A stretch of DNA of 64,000 nucleotides from Rhipidocladum racemiflorum (taxonomy: Eukaryota; Streptophyta; Magnoliopsida; Poales; Poaceae), in contig CM070577.1 in the NCBI GenBank assembly GCA_036346355.1, positions 77,708,509 to 77,772,508 of the forward strand. Reading direction: 5' to 3'. The stretch's first letter is position 1. Every line of letters begins with the position of its first letter. Positions 23,050 through 33,765 of this stretch are shown here, piece by piece. Made by a program: the position numbers and the translations under genes. The notes under the pieces are model-generated. The model was given only the letters and a program-made list of their open reading frames with translations, ran no database searches and had not been told where the DNA came from.

Positions 23050-23345
23050 CCGAGTCGGCAATGGGGGAGGAGCCGATGAGGGACGCGCCGATGGGGGGGA
23101 GGAGCCGGAGGGGGAGGCGCTGATGGGGGGGAGGAGCCGGAGGGGGAGGCGCCGGAGGGGGAGGAGCCGGTGGGGGAGGCGCCGGAGGGGGAGGCGCCGG
23201 TGGGGGAGGAGCCGGAGGGGGAGGCGCCCACGGGGTACCCGCCGGGGGGGTGTGGGAGGAGTCGGAGGGGGAGGCGCCCACGGGGTACCCGCCGATGGGG
23301 GAGGCGCCGGGGGGGGAGGAGCCGGTGGGGGAGGTGGTCGAGCTA
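23050..23345. repeat. GGGGGAGGCGCCGG minisatellite
   Basis: Short degenerate units of the type GGGGGAGGCGCCGG and GGGGGAGGAGCCGG, 15 bp period, are repeated about 18 times, with a longer duplicated block CCCACGGGGTACCCGCCG at 23227 and 23278. The repeat is open on both strands only because its unit is a multiple of 3; I do not treat the Pro/Ala-rich or Gly/Arg-rich translations as a protein. Confidence 0.82.
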
Positions 23346-23424
23346 GGGTTGTGGAATGAATTGAAACGAAATCAGTGCGCGCCGAAATGAACTGAGTGTG
23401 CGCGCCGAAATGAAAATACTCTTG

Positions 23425-23600
23425 GGTTTTATCACGGTCGGTTAAATAAAGAGACCGATTGCAATATGTACACTATCTGTGTCGGTTCTTTCAAAGAACC
23501 GATCGCAATATGTTCACTATCTGTGTCGGTTCTTGCAAACAACCGATCGCAATATGTTCACTATCTGTGTCGGTTTCCTAAACGAACCGATTGTGAAGAC
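23425..23600. repeat. Internal CACTA-type motif array near the transposase 3' end
   Basis: Facing pairs of GTGTCGGTTC and GAACCGATCGCAATATG are repeated four times with a 55-60 bp period. These are variants of the subterminal motif (ACAATCGGTT), but there is no CACTA terminus beside them. A similar internal group is at 42400-42625, so the two genes of the element are each flanked by such arrays. Confidence 0.8.
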
Positions 23601-23752
23601 TATGATCCAATTTCTAATTTTTTTTAAAACAGAGTCTTCATTCAAAAGAGTCGAAAAGTCAAATCTATTTCAGGTTTGCTATACTATAAGATCCATTTGA
23701 CATATATATTCTACAAAATGCTACATTACACAGGGAATTCTTACAACTTAAT

Positions 23753-24653
23753 TTATTTACAATACAACCCTTCTTGATGATCTACACGCATGTAATGTGT
23801 TCCATGTGTGCCGTCGTCACCGCTAAAACATGCCCCATCTGCAAACGGAGGTGTTTCATCAAATTGGTTGTACTCTTCTTCATCTACAACATTTTCAACT
23901 CCAACAATCCTCCTCTTGCCATGAAGTACGACGTGCAACCTCGGATTGGCCGGATCACGCACGTAGAAAACTTGAGTTGCTTACTGCAGGACGAAGCGGT
24001 TCATCTCTCAGTAGGCCGCCTATTCAGATCAACAATTGTAAAACCTGTCTTGTCGACCTTAACTCCGTGAGGAAGTCTCACCCACTTACATCTAACAATG
24101 GAATTTGGTATATTCCGTAGTCGAGCTCCCATATTTCTTCGATCATCCCGTAGTAACAATTCATTGCAGCTTGAGGATCCTCTAATTGAGTGATCATCGG
24201 ACAAAGCATCTATGCTCACACCACTGCTTTTGCACTGCTCTTTGCATCTTGACTTTCAAGATAAAATGTGTAGCCATTAATATCGTAACCTTGCCATGTT
24301 TGTATATTAAATCTTGGTCTGTCACCAACCATTTGACATCCTCAGATTTAACGGAGACCTTCACCTTTTCTTTGAACCATGTGAGGAATCGATTGTTGTG
24401 TTCTCGTGTGATGGAAAGCTCATCCATAAGTGGATTCTCTTCCCGTAATATCAACTTGTGTTGTAGGATGTATGGATGAACTTCTGCACTGTGTTGCAAG
24501 ACTGTGAAATGCGCTTTACAGTACATATCAAATTGTGGGCTCATTAGATTTGACCCAATGGTTCCTTTGCCACCAAGTCTGCCCTCATGACGAGATATAG
24601 GAACACCAATCGGTTATCTTTTACCTAGATAGTCCACGCAGAACTCAATAACC
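23753..24653 (-). pseudogene. CACTA transposase, C-terminal part (DUF4218 end and DUF4216)
   Basis: This is the continuation of TNP2 below the Gypsy insertion. Minus-strand readings: VIEFCVDYLGKR.PIGVPISRHEGRL, LMSPQFDMYCKAHFTVLQHSAEVHPYI with KEKVKVSVKSEDVKWL (DUF4218-type, 24194-24544), then RCKWVRLPHGVKVDKTGFTIVDL (24001-24120) and VRDPANPRLHVVLHGKRRI with an acidic tail (23753-23962), which is the DUF4216 region closing TNP2 proteins. Frame changes near 24200 and 23970 are frameshifts or short introns. Confidence 0.87.
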
Positions 24654-24658
24654 TCTTC

Positions 24659-27600
24659 TGTAACACCCCAAAATTTTGCTTTTATTGAATTCATGTGTGA
24701 TTTGGCACTTTGGTGAATTTTTGGAATTTTCTGGAATTTATTTGGATTTATTTGGAATTTATTTGAATTTATTCCATTTTGAAATAATTAAAGAATTTAA
24801 TTTTGCAAATAAAATTTTGTTGGAAATATTTTATTTGAGTCCAAAATGATCCAAAGTATTTTCCAGAATTTTTCTGGAATTTTTCTGAGTCATTTGCTAT
24901 TTTTAATGAATTAATTGAATTTCTGGGAATTATTTTAATTATTAAATCGCTGGAAAAAGCGAGTGGGTTTGTACTGTTCATCCGACCGAGCCCGAGTCAG
25001 ACTCGAGTTCGAGTCCGACCAACCCGAATTCGAGCCGCTTGACTCAACCGAACCCGTTCAACCCCAATCGATCCCAACCGTTGGATCCAGGATCCAACGG
25101 CCGATCATTTCATACAGGATAACGGCGAATGGCCGAGCTATCTCTCGCTGCCGATCGCGCTTAATGGATTCGGGCCGCGATTTCGTCGTCTCCGCCGGAT
25201 CCGAAGCCGGAGTTCTCCGCCGTCATCGGTGTCAACCTCGCTTCGCTGGGCTTACACCTGAAGCCGAGGCCCTTTAAATACGCCGCCATCGATCGGAAGC
25301 GCACAACCGTGACGCACCCGAGCCCCTTCTCACCTCGCTCGAGCCGGGCCGTCGTCCCGCAATTGCTCGCCGGAGTAGAGGAATTCTTCCGCCGCGGTTT
25401 TTCGTTGATCTCCGCCGCCTCCGCCGTTCTCCGACGCCACCAAGCCCAGAACTGAGATCGCCGTGTCGGCAAGGCGCGCTGGGAGTGCCCGCCTTCACGC
25501 CGGAGTTGCACGGAACGCCGCGACGGAGGTCGTCGTCTTCGTCTCCGGTCAAGCCGGCGCGCCAGCGCCATCGACCCTGCGAACTCGGACAGCCGTCCGA
25601 TCAAGATCTGACCGTCACGGTGAGATCACGTTTAGATCCTCGGATCTAATCCCAGCCGTTGGATCTAGATCCAACGGTCCAGATTGGCCACGTTCACCCC
25701 AGAACGTGCGTCACCCGATCCAATCTGGGCCGTTGATTTTCGAATCAACGGCCGAGATTGTGCCACGCGTCGGGAAGCTTGACCGCCGCGGTCAGCGCAC
25801 CCGCGCGTGAGACGCTGACACGGTGGGCCCGCGCGTCGGATGAACGTGAACCGCACCATGACGTCATCGGCCGACGCCACGGGGGCCCGCTTGTCGCAGT
25901 TGCCCCAAAGCAGCCGACGCCAAGAATGACGTCATCTGTAGGCCCCACCTGTCAGCGACCGTGAGCCATGAACCGAGTCCACGGTGGACCGAGCCAAACT
26001 GTGGACCACGTCCATGGACCGGCTGACGTCAGCCGCCCAATCAGAGGCTGCCACGTGTCTAGGCTGACGCAATAATTAATTTCCGAAAAAGAAAATGATT
26101 TATTAATTCGAGATAATGATTTCAGATTTTGTTTCAAACTTCAAACGCTTATAACTTTTGCGTTTCAACTCCGATTTGAGCGATTCAAATTTCTAAATTT
26201 GTATAAAATTGAGATCTACCTAAATATGAATTTTATTTAATTTTTGGGCTAAAGTTTTTCTCTGTAATATTATTTAATTGATTATTTAAACTTTAATAAA
26301 TCGTAACTTTTGCATTTTAACTCCGATTTGAACGATTCCAGTTCCTAAAAATCCACAAAATTATGTTCTCTCTGTTTATGGATTTTATTTGGAGTTTTGG
26401 GATGTTTTGGCCTATTGTTTATTTGTGTTTTGCTATTTGCACGCTTTTACGAGTAGAGCGTTGAAGTGCTTGGAAGGATTCAAGGAGAAGTGTTGACTCA
26501 GGATCCAACTCAAGACCAAGAGCAAGTACTTTTTGAAGGCAAGTTGTGCTTTGACCATGTTGATCCTATTTCGAAATCTATTTTGATTTAAACTATTGCA
26601 TGCTAGTTCAATTAGAAAAATACTTTGTTTAAACATGGGGGTTAGATAAGTACCAATTTGCTGTATGACACCTTGATTATTTAAGTATGTGCCATGACCC
26701 TTGTCACCCTAGTTGTGGATTACTAGTTGGACATTATTTAATTGCCAAAGATGGGTTTAGACCGTTGTAGTATACCGCTTGGACTCGCTTACGTGCTCAT
26801 AACATGATTTTGGACAATCAAATGTTAATATTGACTTAATGATATATTGAACCTGTTTTGGAAAAGTATCATGTGATGTTGATGGCACGTGGTGCATGGT
26901 AATCAAGCGGGTTTGATAAAGCGATTTTCGGCCGGGGCATGTGGCAAGAGTAATCAGTGGGCGGTTGTGGCGTTGGGAGTGTTGATTTGGTTCTTCGGGT
27001 AGTCTTGCCCTGGTCACTCTAAGGACTTAACCTTGCAAGCCTTTGAACTGGGTCATACTTGCAACCACATGGCTGGAATGGGACGGCCCTAGTTGACTAA
27101 GTCGCTAAGGACTCACTTGTGGAGCCTCAGGGTGTCAATTACACCGTTTGTGTGATTGTACGGGGGAGCGTATCGTGGCTGTGGCCAGATACCCATCTAA
27201 CGGTGTGTTGGTCCCATACTTCGCCTTGGCTAAGGGAAGGGATGGTGTAGAAACCTGACAGGAGAGGACCACCTGTGTTGTTTGAGGCTTCAGATAGGCT
27301 TTGTTACGGGAACTCGCCTTTGTGGTGTTTGACTGTATCTTGTGGGTAAAGTGCATAACCTCTGCAGAGTGTAGAATCTATTTAAATAGCCGAGTCCACG
27401 GTACTGGACAATGCTCGGGAATTACAGTCAAGGGTTAGATTTTCTCAAAAATAACTTGGATTTGGAAAGTTGGGATGGTTTAATAATGAAGATGATGGAA
27501 ATGTGGTTTAGGATGGGGAAAAAGTTTATTAAACTTCTTGAAAAGTTATTTATGCTTTACTTATTTCTACTGCTTTCGAATCTACTTATATTACTTTTCA

Positions 27601-28073
27601 AATGCTATTTACTGCAAATATACCTTGAGCTATTCCTTTGTACTAAGCCATGCATATAGTATATTAGCTTGCATTCTGTGCATGACTTGCTGAGTACCAA
27701 GTACTCACCCTTGCCTCAACACAATATCGCTTGAAGAGGAGATTACGTCACTTTGGAGGAGGAACTCCAAGAGGATCCGTCTACTTAGGAAGCGAGCCGG
27801 TCGGTTGCCTGTGGTATACTGGATGGCGCCACGGGTTATTTGATTTTCCGCCGCTATTATTTTTCTCTGAATAAGTTTCGCCTTGCGAGGCATATATTTG
27901 TAACTTGACCATAAGGTCGAGTAACCGGTTTGATTATTTTAATAAAGTACTTTTATGGTATCGATTGGTATGATTGTGATATTTACCGATGTTAAGACTG
28001 TGTGCACTAGCGCGTTCCTGGACTAGTGCTGAATACACAGAGGGTCCGGATTTGCAAATTCGGGGTCCCGACA
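24659..28073 (+). repeat. 5' LTR of the Tekay-type Gypsy element
   Basis: 3415 bp, TGTAACACCCC ... GGTCCCGACA. The first 300 bp and the last 2 kb are nearly identical to the 3' LTR. The CpG-rich block (about 24990-26060) differs by numerous short indels. This block includes inverted pairs AACCGTTGGATC/GATCCAACGG and ends in the promoter area. Confidence 0.95.
25273..25280 (+). promoter_or_regulatory. TATA-like box in the 5' LTR
   Basis: GGCCCTTTAAATACGCCGCC is a TATA-type element in a GC-rich context, 615 bp into the LTR. The identical motif occurs in the 3' LTR at 34379-34386. Confidence 0.6.
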
Positions 28074-28077
28074 GAGG

Positions 28078-28090
28078 TGGTATCAGAGCC
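28078..28090 (+). other. Primer binding site, initiator tRNA-Met type
   Basis: TGGTATCAGAGCC begins four bases after the LTR end, complementary to the 3' end of initiator tRNA-Met. Confidence 0.93.
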
Positions 28091-28293
28091 ATACTTGACC
28101 GTAGGCTCAACCCTAAGATAGAATGGTCGTAGTGAGGATAAAACCTATTTTCTAAAAGTTAAAAATTTGTCAAGATAAGAAATGACATCTCGACTTATCC
28201 CCTTCTCTCTTTTCTTGTCTCTTGCTGAAATTTTCCCTTACCTTGTCACAATTTAAAAATTCCGAATTCTTACGTAAAGCACTCTTGTGACAG

Positions 28294-29068
28294 ATGGAAG
28301 AAGAGTTCAACTACGTTGATCTGGGAGTTGGTCACGCCGCAGAACTTTGGCATATGCTACAGACTCTCGGAGAGTTTGAGAAGCCGCAATACCAAGTAGA
28401 AGTGATCAGACAAGCGGGATTGATCAAGGCTTGTGACGTGAGGATTGAGGTGCCTGCTAGGAAAAGGGCCAGTGCAATCGCCCGATACATCAGACCGCCA
28501 GAGATCTACAATGCGGATGGGTATCCAAGAGGTATCACGACGAGCAATGCGGCACATTACCCGTATCTACGCCAGAGAATTGGAGAGTACGGTGTTCCGT
28601 TATCATCCAAGGCAAATGATAACCTTCTTGACGAAGGCAATTCAGGATGAGGATGCCACGGTTGCCATACAGCTTGGCACGATTTGTCGCCGCCAGGAGG
28701 ATGTACTAGATAATACAAGCAAGGAGCTACGAAGGCCTCGCAAGGAGGTCACGACAGAAGAAGAACAGATGGCGGGAAGCTCAAGAGTATGTGGCACACC
28801 TTCGCGAAGGATTGACGAGTTGGAGATGACTTTGTATGACTGCACTCCAGAGCCAAGATTCGAGCTACACGAGCCGATCCAGAGGAGTCGAGATCTCGAT
28901 GAGGACATCGCTTCTTCGACTACCATAGAGGACACGATCATTTGGACATGGCGATCGTTTGGCGCCTATGCCACAAAGACCTGCATTACCCAGACCGTGG
29001 AGGTTTTCTCGATGAGTGAGCGTAGGTTCTATAGTGAGACTCCTTCGCCGAGTCGCGTCATAGAATAA
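28294..29068 (+). pseudogene. ORF upstream of gag (orf0-like)
   Basis: Two overlapping frames, 28294-28650 (118 codons, starting MEEEFNYVDLGVGHAAELWHM) and 28445-29068, read as one protein broken by a frameshift near 28600. It includes ISDRQRSTMRMGIQEVSR and ELEMTLYDCTPEPRFELH. It lies between the PBS and gag on the same strand. Grass Tekay-type elements such as rice RIRE3 and RIRE8 are known to carry an extra ORF in this position; the function is unknown. I rely on position and composition for this call. Confidence 0.6.
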
Positions 29069-29300
29069 AGAGTCACCCTTTAGGCGTTAGACTCCAGAGT
29101 TAGCTCGATTTGGTTTTCATTGTTTGCTGAGTGTGCAGTATGTGTTGCAAGGCCCTTAGGCATTGTAAGCAACCATACCAAGTTATTAATATCAATAATA
29201 AAGTTAGACCTTAAGGTTATACCTTTCGCCCCGCATAAGTTCCATATTACTTGTCTATTCTCGTTTCCCTCTCATCTCTAAACCTAGAGCAAATCAACAG

Positions 29301-30240
29301 ATGGTGAACACCCGTGGAAACTTTGGAGGCAATGGAAGTGGTTCTCGCCCCACAGAAAACCCCAATGATGGAGCACCAGCACCGCCAGTTGATATGCAGA
29401 ATTTTGGAGCATTTCTTGCTGCTCAGACTCAGTTGATGCATGCAATGATGCAACAAATGCAACACGTCACTGCTCAGGCCACTGCTAATCAAGTTAACCA
29501 TGGACAACGCCAGAATACAAGACTATCAGAGTTCATGAGAACTCACCCACCCACTTTCTCGGGGAATGCCAATCCATTAGAGGCCGATGATTGGTTAAGA
29601 TCAATCGAGAGGAAGCTACACATAGCTCAATGCATAGGAAATGAGAAGGTACTCTACGCTTCTCACCAATGGAAGGAACATTGGCCAGAATGGTGGGAGA
29701 ACTTCGTGCACGCCAAGAGAACCCTCAAGATATCACTTGGGAAGAGTTCACAATGCATTCGACAAGTATCACGTGCCTGAAGGAATCATGGACCTTAAGA
29801 AGGAGGAGTTCAGAGCATCAAACAAGGTAATCACCCGGGTGGCGACTACGAACAAGTTCACACGGCTAGCACGCTACGCACTGAGGATGTAGCGACAGAT
29901 AAATCCAGGCAGTCGCTTTTATGAAGGGACTTAACTCAGGATTGCAAGTAGGGTTGATCACCCACACCTTCCCAGATTTCCAAGAGTTGGTGAATAAGGC
30001 GCTTATTCTTGAGGACAAGCGCAAGGAATCGGATGAGAACAGAAGCGCAGGATGCAACAAATAGGATCACGCCAGTGAACGCCTTAGCACCGAGAGTTGC
30101 ACCAAATCAATTCTTGATTCCAACCACGAGAATGCAACAAGGACACCATCCTCAAAGACAAAGACACATCAATCGAACTACCAGACCCAGCCCCGCTAGA
30201 AACGCTTACTCGTGCAAAAGAAGGAACAAGTGAGATCGCT
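29301..30240 (+). pseudogene. Gypsy gag, frameshifted
   Basis: Starts MVNTRGNFGGNGSGSRPTENPNDG at 29301. The Retrotrans_gag region is FMRTHPPTFSGNANPLEADDWLRSIERKLHIAQC. It then moves to another frame (FDKYHVPEGIMDLKKEEFRA, ALILEDKRKES), and a degenerate zinc knuckle QGHFANSCPRR appears near 30255-30290. At least three frame changes and a stop (about 29890) are present. Gag would form the particle core. Confidence 0.87.
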
Positions 30241-30389
30241 ACAATCGCGAACGAGCAAGGACACTTTGCCAACAGTTGTCCAAGAAGACAGCAGAGTGAC
30301 TCAGTTCGCTTCAATCTAGGAACCACCTCAGCTAGGACGCCAAAGACCAGGAGCCACACCCTGCATCGTGGTGAGAGGCCGAGTCAATC

Positions 30390-30954
30390 ATGTCACCGCA
30401 GACGCGCTTCCGAATGCTACGGACGTCAGATCGGGTAAGTTACTTGTTAACTCGCACTGCAATGTGATTTTGTTTGACTCGAGCCAGATTCGCTTGTTTC
30501 GCAAGGCTTTGCTACTAGAAATGAGTTGAGGATTGCAAGACTTAAGTGCATGCTTTTAGTTCAAACCCCTGGTTCCGAACTCCGAACGAAAGTAGGATGT
30601 TCCGGGGTGAGAATACTAATAGATGGAATAGAGTTCCTAGCAAACCTTATAATTTTGGAGACCCAGACCTTAGACGTCATATTGGGAATGGATTGGTTAT
30701 CCAAGCACAAGGCCGTATTGGATTGTGGACGAAGGACTATCTCAGTTGAGAGCCCGTGTGGAAGGAAAGTGGAATTTCAAGCCACCGCAGTTGGAGAGGG
30801 ACAGTTGATGGTAAACAGTACCAAGGCAATCAGCATAGATGATGTCTTAGTAGTGAATGAGTACCCCGATGTTTTTCCCGAAGATCTACCTGGTATGCCG
30901 CCAGACAGGGACATAGAATTTGTGATAGAGCTTGTACTGCACAAAGACCGATAG
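30390..30954 (+). pseudogene. Gypsy aspartic protease region
   Basis: FDSSQIRLF at about 30473 stands where the protease active site (FDSGSSHSF in relatives) belongs; the catalytic DSG/DSGS is altered. It continues with KCMLLVQTPGSELRT, LILETQTLDVILGMDWLSKHKAVLDC and VVNEYPDVFPEDLPGMPP (linker to RT). The 142-codon frame ends at a stop at 30952. Confidence 0.85.
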
Positions 30955-32565
30955 CAAAGAGACCCTATCGGATGTCCACCGAGGAGTTGGTAGAGATGAA
31001 GAAACAGCTAGAAGAGTTAATGGAGAAAGGATTTATCGAGGCCGAGTTCGTCGCCGTGGGAGCACCCGCTTTGTTTGTCAAGAAGAAGGACGGAAGTTTC
31101 AGGATGTGCATTGACTACCGTGCACTCAACGAAGTCACAGTGTAGAATAAGTATCCGCTACCCAGGATTGATGATTTGTTTGATCAGTTGAGAGGAGCCA
31201 GAGTTTTCTCCAAGATTGATCTGAGATCGGGATACCATCAGTTGAAGATCCGATCAGAAGATATTCAAGGCGCATTCGTCAAGATATGGACATTACGAGT
31301 TTACGGTTATGTCCTTTGGGCTGACAAATGCGCCAGCTTATTTCATGAATATGATGAATAAGGTGTTCATGGAATATTTGGACAAGTTTGTCGTCGTGTT
31401 CATAGACGATATCCTAATCTACTCCAAGACCGAGGATGAACATGCCGAACACTTGAGGCGAGTTTTGGAAAAGCTGAGGGAACAGCAACTTTTCGCGAAG
31501 TTCAGCAAGTGTGATTTTTGGAAGGACAAGGTGGAGTTTCTTGGACATGTAATGACCGCAGAAGGAGTCGCCGTAGATCCAAGCAAAGTAGAAGCTGTGT
31601 TACATTGGGAGCGTACCAAGATCGTGACCCAGATTCGGAGTTTCCTTGGAATGGCAGGATACTACCGCCGTTTCATCGAAGGCTTCTCGACAATTGCGAA
31701 ACCTCTTACGCAATTGCTGAAGAAGGAAAAGAAGTTTGCATGGACGCCAGAATGTGAGAAAGGATTTCAGGAGCTGAAGGAGCGATTGACATCAGCACCG
31801 GTGTTAGTTCTACCGGATGTTGCTCAAAGCTTTGACATTTATTGTGACGCATCGCGCCAAGGGCTTGGATGTGTGCTGATGCAGAATGGAAAGGTTGTTG
31901 CTTATGCATCAAGGCAGTTGAGGCCGCATGAGGAGAATTACCCGACACATGACCTAGAGTTAGCTGCTGTAGTGCATGCCTTGAAGATATGGCGTCACTA
32001 TCTGATTGGAAACAGATGTGAAGTGTATACGGATCATAAGAGCCTTAAGTACATATTCACCCAGTCGGACCTGAATATGTGGCAAAGGAGATGGTTAGAG
32101 TTGATCAAGGACTACAATGTTGGAATCCATTACCATCCCGGGAAGGCCAACGTAGTAGCCGATGCTCTGAGTCGAAAAAGCCATACCGTGAGTACGTTGC
32201 TAGCCACAAGTCAGGATGAGTTATGTGAGGATTTTCAGAAAATGAAGATTGAGGTTGTACCTAGCGGATTCTTGGCCGCATTAGAAGTAAAACCTACCCT
32301 AGAGGATCAGATTCGAGAAGGACAAAAGGATGATGACAAGATCCGCAGGATTAAGTCCATCAAGGAAGAAGGCAAGGCAGAGGACTTCAAGTTGGATGAG
32401 CAAGGCACGTTATGGATGAAGGATCGGATTCGTGTGCCTAACAAAAAGGAGTTAAAGCAACTGATTTTGGAAGAAGCCCATGACTCCAAGTACTCAATTC
32501 ACCCCGAAGCGCCAAGATGTATCGAATCTGAAGGAGAGATTACGGTGGCCGAGTATGAAACGTGA
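30955..32565 (+). pseudogene. Gypsy reverse transcriptase and RNase H
   Basis: RT begins near LIEKGFIE ... FRMCIDYRALNEVTV with an in-frame stop TAG at 31143, then KYPLPRIDDLFDQLRGARVFSKIDLRSGYHQ. After a frame change at about 31300 the 418-codon frame 31309-32565 has VVFIDDILIYSKT (the xxDD catalytic site), FSKCDFW, VEFLGHV and YYRRFIEGFS. RNase H follows: FDIYCDASRQGLGCVLMQ, LELAAVVHALKIWRHYL, YTDHKSLKYIF, and VVADALSRK, with its D, E, D residues present. Together these copy the element RNA into DNA and remove the template. Confidence 0.93.
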
Positions 32566-33450
32566 AGTTGCCGAGCATGTTGCGTTGTGCGACGTATGCC
32601 AGAGAGTCAAGGCAATGCATCGAGAGACCAGCAGGATTGCTACTACCGTTGAAAATACCCGAGTGGAAGTGGGAGGAAATCGGAATGGATTTCATTACCG
32701 GCTTGTCAAGACTCAAGGGGGTTATGACTCCATATGGGTTATAGTGGATCGCTTGACTAAAGTAGCCCATTTTATTCCCGTGAAGACCACTTACTCGGAG
32801 ATAAACTAGCGTAATTATACATGATCGAGATTGTCTGTTTGCACGGAGTGCCAAAGAGGATTGTATCGGACGAGAGGTACCCAATTTACCTCAAGGTTCG
32901 GAATAAGTTGCATGAAGCCATGGGAACCCGTTTGAACTTCAAGATGTGCCTTATCATCCACAGACGGATGGACAGACCAGAAAGAGTCAACCAGATTCGG
33001 AGGATATGTTGAGAGCTTGTGCGTTGGCTTATGCTACCTCTTGGGATAAGAGTTTGCCGTATGCCGAGTTCAGTTACAACAATAGTTATCGAGGCTAGTT
33101 TACAGATGTCACCTTTTGAGGCCTTTGTATGGTCGACCACGCTTGGACGCCATTGAATTGGAATGAGACCGGCGAGCGCCGTGTCTTTGGGCCTGATATT
33201 CTTCAAGAGGTCAAGAAGCGGTCGCCATGATTAGGAAAGGTTGAAGATAGCCCAATCTCGACAGAAGAGTTATCTTGATAATCGTCGCCGAGATTTGAGT
33301 TTTGAACCGTAAGACTTTGTTTACCTCGAGTTACGCCTCTCGGGGAGTTAAGAGGTTCCATGCAAAAGGGAAACTCGCACTCGCTATGTTGGACCATTTA
33401 AGATTTTGAGTCGCAGAGGCGAAGTTGCTTATCACCGGAGTTGCCACAAT
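32480..33450 (+). pseudogene. Gypsy integrase, heavily broken
   Basis: The zinc-binding N-terminus is partly visible (EVAEHVALCDVCQRVKA at 32565). The core reads GGYDSIWVIVDRLTKVAHFIP with its first catalytic D, then a stop at 32807. GVPKRIVSDERYP (second catalytic D region) and an out-of-frame LCIIHRRMDRPERVNQ region (third catalytic residue) follow. RRDLSFE-type GPY/F-linker sequence is recognisable to about 33420. Multiple frameshifts. Confidence 0.82.
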
Positions 33451-33479
33451 CGTTGGGAGTGCATGATGTATTCCATGTG

Positions 33480-33720
33480 TCCTGGGCTTGAAGAAGTGTC
33501 TCAGAGTTCCCGAGGAACGGACACCGCTAGAGTCAATTGGGTTGCAAGAGGATTTGACCTATAAGGAGCATCCCGTGAGGATTCTAGACACAATGGATCG
33601 AGAAACTAGAAACAAGTCAACCCGCTTCTCAGAGAGTTCGATGGAGCAACCATGAAGAAAGCTGGCGACTTGGGAGCGCGAAGAGGATTTGAGGAAAGAG
33701 TTTCCAAACCTATTCTGTAG
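33480..33720 (+). pseudogene. C-terminal chromodomain of the Gypsy integrase
   Basis: Readable across small frameshifts: LRVPEERTPLESIGLQEDL, then KEHPVRILDTMDRETRNKS, then the end ATWEREEDLRKEFPNLF with a stop at 33718-33720. The spacing from VRILD to WEREEDLR..FPNLF matches the chromodomains of Tekay/Del chromoviruses, which are thought to direct insertion toward modified histones. This fixes the lineage. Confidence 0.82.
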
Positions 33721-33752
33721 TGAGCCCTGAATCTCGGGGACGAGATTCTATT

Positions 33753-33763
33753 AAGGGGGGAGG
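33753..33763 (+). other. Polypurine tract
   Basis: AAGGGGGGAGG lies directly before the 3' LTR start at 33766. Confidence 0.9.
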
Positions 33764-33765
33764 TT

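Noticed and set aside
22952..23359. Gly/Arg-rich or Pro-rich protein
   Set aside because: It is produced by a 15 bp minisatellite whose unit length is a multiple of three; open on both strands.
24963..25964. Open frames on both strands at 25.0-26.0 kb (and 34.1-35.2 kb)
   Set aside because: They lie in the CpG-rich U3 region of the Tekay-type LTRs. The two LTR copies do not keep the same frames.
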